Of a DNA stretch of 59,110 bases, positions 52,855 through 59,110 are shown piece by piece. The notes under the pieces are model-generated. The model was not told the origin of the DNA. It saw only the letters and a list, made by a program, of their open reading frames with translations, and did no database searches. Origin of the DNA: CALMFT01 sp964563595 (lineage in GTDB: Bacteria; Patescibacteriota; Gracilibacteria; Absconditabacterales; Absconditicoccaceae); contig CAZLWR010000004.1 of NCBI GenBank assembly GCA_964563595.1, positions 1 to 59,110 on the forward strand. Direction: 5' to 3'. The translations under genes were made by a program, and so were the position numbers. Position 1 is the first letter of the stretch. The number at the start of each line of letters is the position of its first letter.

Positions 52855-53388
52855 TTATACTTTATTATAGCCTGATTTCAACATAGCATACAAATATTCA
52901 TCGTGTCGCTTACCTTTGTTTCGATAATTTTGTCTTAAGTGTCACTCCCTTTTCATATTAAGCGATTCCAATAGCTTGATACAAGCAATATTTTCTTGGG
53001 ATGTTATAGCAACTATTCTGTGCATATGGTATTGGTTGAATAATACTTCAAACAATCATTGTAGTGCTTCTTTACCATATCATTTGCCTCGATAATCTGG
53101 AGATATACTAATCCCAAATTCCATTATCCTAATATCATAGCTTTCTGGCTTAAGACCGATATCACCTATTACTTTTCAATCTGACTCAATTGCAACTTGT
53201 TTTCGCTGTCAGATTATAGGAAATTCTTTCATTGATTGAGTCGAAACAAAATCTTTTGCTTTTTGCTCATCATAAGGATCGAATGATTGGAATTCACAGA
53301 CTTGGAGTGAAGAGCGATATTCCAGAAAATCCTCCCAATCTTCGGGCTTGAAATTCCTTATAATCAAACGGGGTGTTTTTATGTTCAT
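52855..53388 (-). CDS. RimJ/RimL-type GNAT N-acetyltransferase (177 aa)
   Basis: NIKTPRLIIRNFKPEDWEDFLEYRSS is the typical RimL opening (teRL.lR.....D...l). KVIGDIGLKPES, MEFGISISPDYRGKGYGKEALQGLFE (acetyl-CoA site R-G-K-G-Y-G; the second Gly is TGA) and RIVAITSQENIACIKLLESLNMKREGHLRQNYRNKGKRHDEYLYAML complete the family. It acetylates amino groups of proteins or small molecules. It starts at an ATGA junction with the upstream gene. TAA at 52855. Confidence 0.85.
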
Positions 53389-53825
53389 GGCAATGAGCGA
53401 GCAATTTTTTTGATAAAGAGCTCTATGTCTTCAGGCTTTTCTCGTTTACATACATTTCACTGTGGAGATAAACTGATCAAGATATTACCATTTAACATAG
53501 CACTGATGTTAACTGCTGAATGATAAATGAGATAGACAGGAAGTTTTCTTACATACTGTGCATAACATATTTCTCGTCCAACTCCATGACTTGGAGCAGA
53601 CACTTCAGCAATCAATACATCAGCCTCATTAATCAAATTCACATCTCTGAAAAATATATCTTCATCAGAAGGTGAAGGTTTCAGTTGATCATTGTGCAAC
53701 CAATTGAGATGTTCAGTTAAAACATCAAATCCATGAGATTTCAATGAATCAATAACAAAAGGATATACTTCTTGTAGATTTTGATTTCCTCTAATACTTC
53801 AAGCAAAATAGACTTTTTTAGACAT
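53379..53825 (-). CDS. Nucleoside 2-deoxyribosyltransferase / DNPH1-like (148 aa)
   Basis: KVYFAGSIRGNQNLQEVYPF (family YF.GSIRgg; the Gly is TGA), VLTEHLNW, IFFRDVNLINEADVLIAEVSAPSHGVGREICYA (catalytic D..wl..ADv.vAEvt.PS.GVG.E) and LPVYLIYH match the Rcl/DNPH1 nucleotide hydrolase group, which cleaves the N-glycosidic bond of 5'-deoxynucleotides. A role in nucleotide salvage or sanitation beside pnp is plausible. The end reads past a TGA that overlaps the ATG of the next gene, to TAA at 53379. Confidence 0.8.
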
Positions 53826-53848
53826 ACTTTCGAGTAACAAAACCAAAT

Positions 53849-56080
53849 TTAAGCTACAGGAGCCAAGTCTACTTTTCCTTCAGACGTAATATTTACAATT
53901 TTTACTTTTAGCTTTTGATCAAGCTTGTAGGTAGCAGCTGGATTTTCACCAAACTTGAGACCTAGATTTCTTGCACCCGCAAGACCAATTTTATTTTTGT
54001 GGTAGTTTACGAAAATACCATAATTTTCTATTCTGGTTATCACTCCATCAAATACGTCTCCAACCTTTGCATCATAGATCAAATCATTGATGATTTCAAT
54101 TGTTTTTTGCACAGCCGCAGCGTCTTTACTCGTAATCATACAAGTTCCATCATCTTCAAAATCAATTTTCACACCCGTCTCAGCGATGATCTTATCAATC
54201 GTTTCACCACCTTTACCAATAACCACCTTGATCTTATCTGGATCTACTTGGATAACCGTAATTTTTGGTGCATTCGGACTCATTTCTTTTCTTGGTTCTG
54301 GAATAGTTTGGAGCATGAAACCAAGTATTTCCTCTCTCGCTATATTTCCTTGTTTGATGACCTCCATAGCCATAGGCACCGTAATACCTTTTACTTTTGT
54401 ATCCAGCTGTATTGCTGTAATACCCTGTCTTGTTCAGGCTATTTTGAAATCCATATCACACAACATATCTTCGAGTCCTTGGATATCAGTCAATACCTTG
54501 TATTCCGTAATACCTGTTTTCGCATATACGTCAGGATTTTTTGCTTTATCGGATCATTCTAATCTACTACACATACCCATTGCAATACCAGATATTGGTC
54601 TTTTGATAGGCACTCCAGCATCCATAAGACTCAAGGTGCTTGCACATACTGAACCCATGCTCGTACTACCTCCACTACTAAGACAATCAGAAACCAGTCT
54701 TATGGTATAAGGAAAATCTATTTTAGCTGGCAACATATATTCCACTGCCTTTTCAGCCAGCTTACCATGACCAATTTCTCTACGGCCTGTGCCTCTCATA
54801 CTGCCTGCCTCATTCACACTGAAAGGCGGGAAATTGTAATGATGCATATATCTTTGCTCAGTGCCATCACTAAACATGTCATCTACCAATTGCACATCAC
54901 CCGGTGCACCAAGCGTACAGATATTGAGAACCTGCGTATCTCCTCTTCGAAACAAACCTGAGCCGTGCACGTGATCCAATAATCCTACTTCACAGTACAA
55001 AGACCTGATCTCATCCAATTTCCTTCAGTCTATTCTTTTATCATTATCCAAAATCAAATGTCTGAAATAGTCTCTCACTAACAATTCAAAAGCCATATTT
55101 ATTTTCTTTTCAGTAACTTCCTTATTTAAACCATCTTCTATTTCAGCCTTCATTTCTTCATACAGGTGATTCCTATATAAATCACAGTACTCATTAAAAT
55201 CAAGTTTTTTTGCTTCATATAATTTTTCTAATTTGATATGATCAATAACCTGAGCGACTTTTGCTTTCAACTCATCGGATGGATAATTGTACATCACAAA
55301 TGTTTTAATCTTTTCTACAGCCGCAGCTCGTTCTGGATCCTTACTGGTAGCCAAACTTAGAAACTCTTGTTGAATATCACACAATCTATCTATTTCTGCC
55401 TGGGCTTTCATAAACGCTTGTTCCAAAAGGTCTTCTGGAAGTTCCATAGATTCACATTCGATCATATTGAATGATCATTTCTTACCACTGAGCAATAAGT
55501 TGAGCAAACCATGTTCATAATCTGACATAGACGGATTGACATACAGCTCTCCATTGCCTGCTTTCAATTCAGCAGTGTCCGAAGCTGCTTTGAAACCAAC
55601 TCTTGCGATACCTGCTGGACCATCAAAAGGGATGCCTGCAAGCATAAGAGCCAAAGATGTACCAAGAAGAGAGACTGTCACTAAATCATCAATTCTGTTG
55701 AAGGACAAAGGCGTAATAGTGATAGTAGTATCATTGATCATGCCTTTTGGAAACAGTGGTCTGATTGTACGATCTACAATTCTTGAGATCAGTATCACGG
55801 CATCAGAGGGCCTACCCTCTCTTTTCCTATAAGATCAACCTCCAATTTTACCAGCAGCATGGTTACTATCTCTCACATCTACCGTAAGAGGTAAGAAATC
55901 TTTGTTGGGATCTGGGTTGCGTTTCATCACAGCAGCAACCAATACTTCAGTAGAACCAAGTTTTACAGAAATGGAACCGTCAGCTTGTGGAGCAAGTTTA
56001 CCGGTTTTGAAAATTAATGGTGTTCAGTTTATATCATAGTGTGATACAATTTCCTCAACCTTACGAATAGTGAAAGACAT
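53849..56080 (-). CDS. pnp: Polyribonucleotide nucleotidyltransferase (PNPase, 743 aa)
   Basis: Two RNase PH domains, KH and S1 in the usual order: LAPQADGSISVKLGSTEVL, GSYRKREGRPSDAVILISRIVDRTIRPLFPKG (phosphate site), SFNMIECES, the second core with RRGDTQVL, GTGRREIGHGKLAEKA and VSDCLSSGGSTSMGSVCASTLSLMDAGVPI, then KH IKVVIGKGGETIDKI and S1 KVGDVFDGVITRIENYGIFVNY. It degrades RNA 3'-5' by phosphorolysis. Roughly six UGA among some 55 Gly codons. ATG 56080; TAA 53849. Length is normal. Confidence 0.95.
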
Positions 56081-56326
56081 AACAATAATCAAAAATCTAA
56101 ATTAGATACAGTATATGAAAAGTTTTTAATATGATATTCATACAAACGACTCACAATTCATCGGCTAGAAATGCGAAATAGCACGTTGATTCTGTACGAT
56201 ATCTATTTTTACCAGTTTATCAATCCCAAGCAACAAAAACACCCTCGATCTTTGACAAACAGCGATCCCGATCATATAATAGAGAAATGGTTTTTATAGC
56301 TTTCAATCCATCCTAACTCACTACTG

Positions 56327-58858
56327 ATGCGACAACAAAAAGTAAAATGAATAATAATCTGACTGTGAACCTTGATACTAGGTTTAGGTGTTTTGAGCAT
56401 AAACGGCACCGCTGAGGGTAGCGGATTCCAATTTTCCAACACAACTGGTTTTACGCAAAATAACAGCAATGCAAACCAATCTTCAACTACCCCATCTGAT
56501 AATAAATCCCTTATTGATCTAGCCGCATTCTTGGATCTTTTTCTTAACTTTTTATATATCATCATATGGCCATTGCTAGCCATTACTGGTCTTGCACTAG
56601 ATAATAGCTTGGTATATGGAGAAGTCTTTGGCATGACCAGCATACTCAGGAAGTTTTGGAGTATTATGATGCAAATATCATTTATTTTAATGGCATTAGC
56701 AATCCTACGAGATATTGCGTCTGGTCTACGAGAACAAAAAGATCTTGGGGCTATCATGGCCAAAAAAATAAAAAACTGGATATTGGCGGGCTTGTTTATA
56801 CCTATGTCCTGGTTTCTGGTTTCCGCATTGGTTGATCTGAGTACTATTTTGATTTACCAAGTAGGAGGGATACCACTGAGCATCCTAAAAGATAATAATA
56901 CTCTGAACAGCAGAATTCTCAATAATCATAGTGTTATCAATCTTACAGATGTATTGTTAGCTTGATCAGATCAACAAGGTTGAGGCAGATTTAGCACCTT
57001 ATATTCATGTGGAAGCGAGTCCTTTACGGTATGTAAGTTTGAACAAGATAAAATAACTCCCGATAGTCGGAGCAAGTATATTGATGAAACAAAAGCAAAA
57101 TATACAGGTTATAATATATCAAAAGATTATTGTGTGCTATCCCCTACTATGCTGATGGGTACCAATGGAGGAAACCTGGATTTAAAAGACAAAGCACAAC
57201 TTAGCTCCTCTATTGCTGCAGGAACAGGGTATATGGAAACACTCAACTGTGCCACCATCAATGAGCTCATCAATAATTCAAAATCAATGGTGGGACCGCT
57301 ATATACTATATATGGTTCCTTACTCAACTTTACCAGTCTCAATGTCACTGTCAGTGGTAAGTCTACAGAAGCTGAAGTCATCTTATTTTTAATAAAATGA
57401 ATAGTCTGAATATTATTGATTATACCTCTTATAGCCCTTGCAGCGACAAGCATTGCAAGAGTTGGGATTTTATGGATCGTAATCGCCTTTAGTCCCTTTA
57501 TAGCACTGTACAGATTCTTTGGTGGCAAAGATGGCAATAGTATGATAGGAGATCTCGGGAAAAATCTTTCCTTCAATCGGGGAAAGTGAATGATGGAGTA
57601 CAAACCCGATTTGTCGGGCATTATACAACTTATTTTCCAGCCCGTTATCGTTGTATTAGCATTGGGGCTATCACTTATATTTCTGAGTGCCACCAATAAG
57701 ATTCTCGGACCGGCTGCAGAAAAAGATGGCCTCTTGCAAGCCATAGGTATCGAGGTAGACAATACGGATGATGAATATCAAACATTTAAGGTATACAACA
57801 ATGGAGGACATACGACCGATATAGCCATACAAAAGTTTGATGGAGAGTATGCAACCAGTATATTCTTTGATTACTTCACACGAATCATTGCCAATATCTT
57901 CGGTATACTCATTATGCGAAATATGATGTTTATGGCACTCAAATCAGCAAGCCTTACCAAAGGCATTGCAAATAAAATACAAACTATCGGAGAAGATTAT
58001 ATCAGCACAAGACCAATATTCTGAGGTTACAGTTGGAATAGTATCAACCATGTAGCTAACGAAGTGACCAGTAAATTGGCAGAAAATCTCAAAAAAGATC
58101 CGACAGCAGAGAGTGCAAAAGAACTCGCTGGATTCTGGAAAGCTCGTCTACCCTGATCAAAAGCATACTGAGATCATAATAGTGCATTTGCACTCGCCGA
58201 TCCGGCTCATCCTAGTCCAGCAACTGCAGCGGATGCGCTGGCAGGAGGTATAGAAAAGATCTGAGGAGAAAACAAAAACTTCCACTACCTCAATACCAAA
58301 GATACTCCAGCATTAGCACCAATTCAAAAACAATTGGGATTGAGCGGCAATCTTGAAAGTATGGTAACTGATACCAAATTCCGAGAAAGTTTAGCACTTT
58401 CTAGTAAAGGAAATCAAGCTATCAAAGTATTGAATAACGCACTGACAGACGACAAAACAGCTGCAAACCTCGTAGGTAGCAATAAAGCCAAAATGGCTGC
58501 ACTCAGGACGGGCATAACAAACGGAACACAAGCTACCTTAAAAAGCTATACAACAGTTTGAGCAGATGGAGTATTCAATGGCTACAAGAGCGATGGGAAA
58601 ACAGTTTCAGTTATACAAACCGAAGCAACTGCGGATAAAAAACCGCTCATCACTAATATGAGAAGCTTTGTTTTGAGTAAAACAGATAATAGCAACATAG
58701 AACAAATTAACAATGCCTTCAATGGGAAGGCAGCTTGGTATACCGATATTGCATCACAATTCGGTCTTAAAACTATCACCGATCCAGCACAAATACCAAC
58801 CAACGAAGTCTTCCTCAATACCGCAAATGGTGCTACTAGATTCGACTTCAAGCCATAA
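56327..58858 (+). CDS. Large polytopic membrane protein, possible VirB6/TrbL-like (843 aa)
   Basis: An N-terminal hydrophobic segment (IIIGLGTLILGLGVLSI), then helices at about 67-85 (FLDLFLNFLYIIIWPLLAITG), 110-130 and 145-165. After a polar outer part (CGSESFTVCKFE) come ILLIIPLIALAATSIARVGILWIVIAFSPFIALYRFFGG and LIFQPVIVVLALGLSLIF. The block of R..iLWi.iafSPf.al resembles VirB6/TrbL proteins of type IV secretion, which also have long soluble C-terminal tails like the 300-residue one here. Ten or more UGA Gly. I chose ATG 56327, the first in frame. The following gene has a related hydrophobic plan. TAA at 58856. Confidence 0.5.
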
Positions 58859-58881
58859 TAGTACTTACCCTCTTCAAAACC

Positions 58882-59110
58882 ATGAAACACAGCAAAATTA
58901 TACTTCTTTGTACCCTTGTGTTTATCAGTTTATTTCTGATTATACCTGATTTTTCTTTTGCTCAACAAAGCGATTCGCTCAAAGACACTGCCGAAACATT
59001 AACACTCCTGGCTAAAGTCATGTCATGGCTACGAATCCCGCTCGCAAACCTAGCAGGGAAAATGATGACAAACTCCCTCATAACTGGTGAAGCATTCAAG
59101 ATAACCAGCT
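58882..59110 (+). CDS. Exported protein, truncated by the window edge (at least 76 aa)
   Basis: A strong signal peptide, KIILLCTLVFISLFLIIPDFSFA, with a likely cleavage after FSFA, then a charged helix (QQSDSLKDTAETLTLLAKVMSWL) and the start of a hydrophobic segment. The frame is open to the last base. It follows the VirB6-like gene by 23 bases, so it probably belongs to the same apparatus. Partial; family unknown. Confidence 0.55.
   Translation, partial: MKHSKIILLCTLVFISLFLIIPDFSFAQQSDSLKDTAETLTLLAKVMSWLRIPLANLAGKMMTNSLITGEAFKITS

Larger units (their letters stand above)
1486..58943. repeat. Dispersed 9-mer ATAATCTGA (39 exact copies) and ATAATCAGA (about 18)
   Basis: Exact ATAATCTGA on plus begins at 4167, 4424, 5515, 7364, 14131, 15092, 17747, 20677, 22596, 30147, 32778, 36882, 42089, 42993, 44308, 47466, 50944, 52422, 55517, 56354. 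On minus (TCAGATTAT) it begins at 2324, 8361, 10175, 12876, 14948, 16629, 18893, 24182, 24663, 27910, 30201, 33003, 34764, 37275, 38079, 47052, 48615, 50068, 53209. ATAATCAGA begins at 1486, 2320, 3582, 13491, 28156, 32537, 36075, 48263, 50671; its complement TCTGATTAT begins near 4916, 9512, 14088, 17052, 27067, 31372, 36886, 46031, 58935. Counted by hand, so a few may be missing. Expected number at this base composition is about one per motif. Confidence 0.9.

Noticed and set aside
1486..58943. The ATAATCTGA copies as transposon ends, CRISPR repeats or a promoter element
   Set aside because: Spacing is irregular, no target duplications or paired ends are seen, no spacer-repeat pattern exists, and most copies lie inside genes far from starts.
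1..59110. Massive pseudogenisation or frameshifting, since standard translation breaks almost every gene
   Set aside because: The breaks are always TGA, never TAA or TAG, and sit on conserved glycines; no frame change is needed.
1..59110. UGA as tryptophan (table 4, Mycoplasma-like) or selenocysteine
   Set aside because: TGA positions align with Gly in P-loops, Rossmann and SAM motifs; TGG serves Trp; far too many sites for selenocysteine and no SECIS-like pattern.
1..59110. tRNA genes, including the expected tRNA-Gly(UCA)
   Set aside because: I looked for T-loop sequences of the GGTTCGAATCC type with a matching acceptor stem and found none; a covariance search could still find one.

Overview
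The window reads coherently only with UGA translated as glycine (NCBI translation table 25). Nearly every gene is split by in-frame TGA codons, and those codons fall on invariant glycines: the RecG Walker A lead-in (QGDVGSGKT), the LAAGYGTRLRPLT motif of a sugar nucleotidyltransferase, the Rossmann ITGITGQDG of Gmd, the LGCGS SAM motif of a methyltransferase, the P-loop GQPATGKT and the GNAT RGKGYG motif. TAA and TAG are the only stops. This code is known from the candidate-phyla bacteria Gracilibacteria and Absconditabacteria (SR1), so the DNA most likely comes from one of them (composition about 37% GC by eye). One 100-base run of N (1820-1919) shows that this is a scaffold. All CDS coordinates were reconstructed with code 25 by joining frames across TGA. 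I saw no tRNA, rRNA, CRISPR array or insertion sequence, and no stretch over 300 bases without a gene.

Layout. 64-6333: small unknown genes, a VanW-like secreted protein, a minus-strand group (HTH regulator, dUTPase, a DUF1761-like membrane protein, a shortened and degenerate PriA-like protein) and a secreted protein with a triplicated cysteine-rich module. 6500-14444: an unknown protein with RelA/SpoT-like features, recG, a membrane-anchored low-complexity protein with a consensus promoter, a type IV pilin-like protein and proS. 14624-21083: a glycan-transfer operon (DUF2304-GT2 fusion, GT-C membrane enzyme, GtrA, GT2, GalE, nucleotidyltransferase). 21878-28716: heptose-nucleotide and deoxysugar synthesis (HddA, two GmhA, GmhB, an HldE-type kinase, Gmd, Nudix, ColD-like dehydratase). 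28816-36811: GDP-fucose-synthase-like reductase, several glycosyltransferases (GT9-like, GT11 fucosyltransferase, GT2, GT61) and methyltransferases. 36901-50821: a three-domain epimerase-cupin-C-methyltransferase, two GT4 enzymes, WbqC-like, GNAT and PIG-L proteins, a large FAD oxidoreductase with Nudix and GNAT domains nested inside it, a paralogous pair of unknown proteins and a lipid-linked sugar flippase. 50862-56080: small housekeeping and repair genes and pnp. 56327-end: two membrane/secreted proteins that look like part of a type IV secretion-type apparatus.

How the genes work together. About 35 kb forms one cell-surface polysaccharide locus: sugar nucleotides (GDP-/ADP-heptose, GDP-4-keto-6-deoxy sugars, fucose or colitose type), transferases and methyltransferases to assemble and decorate a chain, a flippase to export the lipid-linked unit, and a GT-C/GtrA/GT2 module to add sugars on the outer face.

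The most unusual signal is not a gene. The 9-mer ATAATCTGA occurs 39 times exactly (about one expected by chance), in both orientations, in coding and non-coding DNA and in several reading frames, and its close relative ATAATCAGA occurs about 18 times. Density and distribution are like the DNA uptake sequences of Neisseria or Haemophilus. Other notable points are the Nudix-GNAT insertion inside an FAD enzyme, and 'fossil' ATGA gene junctions at which an ancestral UGA stop is now read through.
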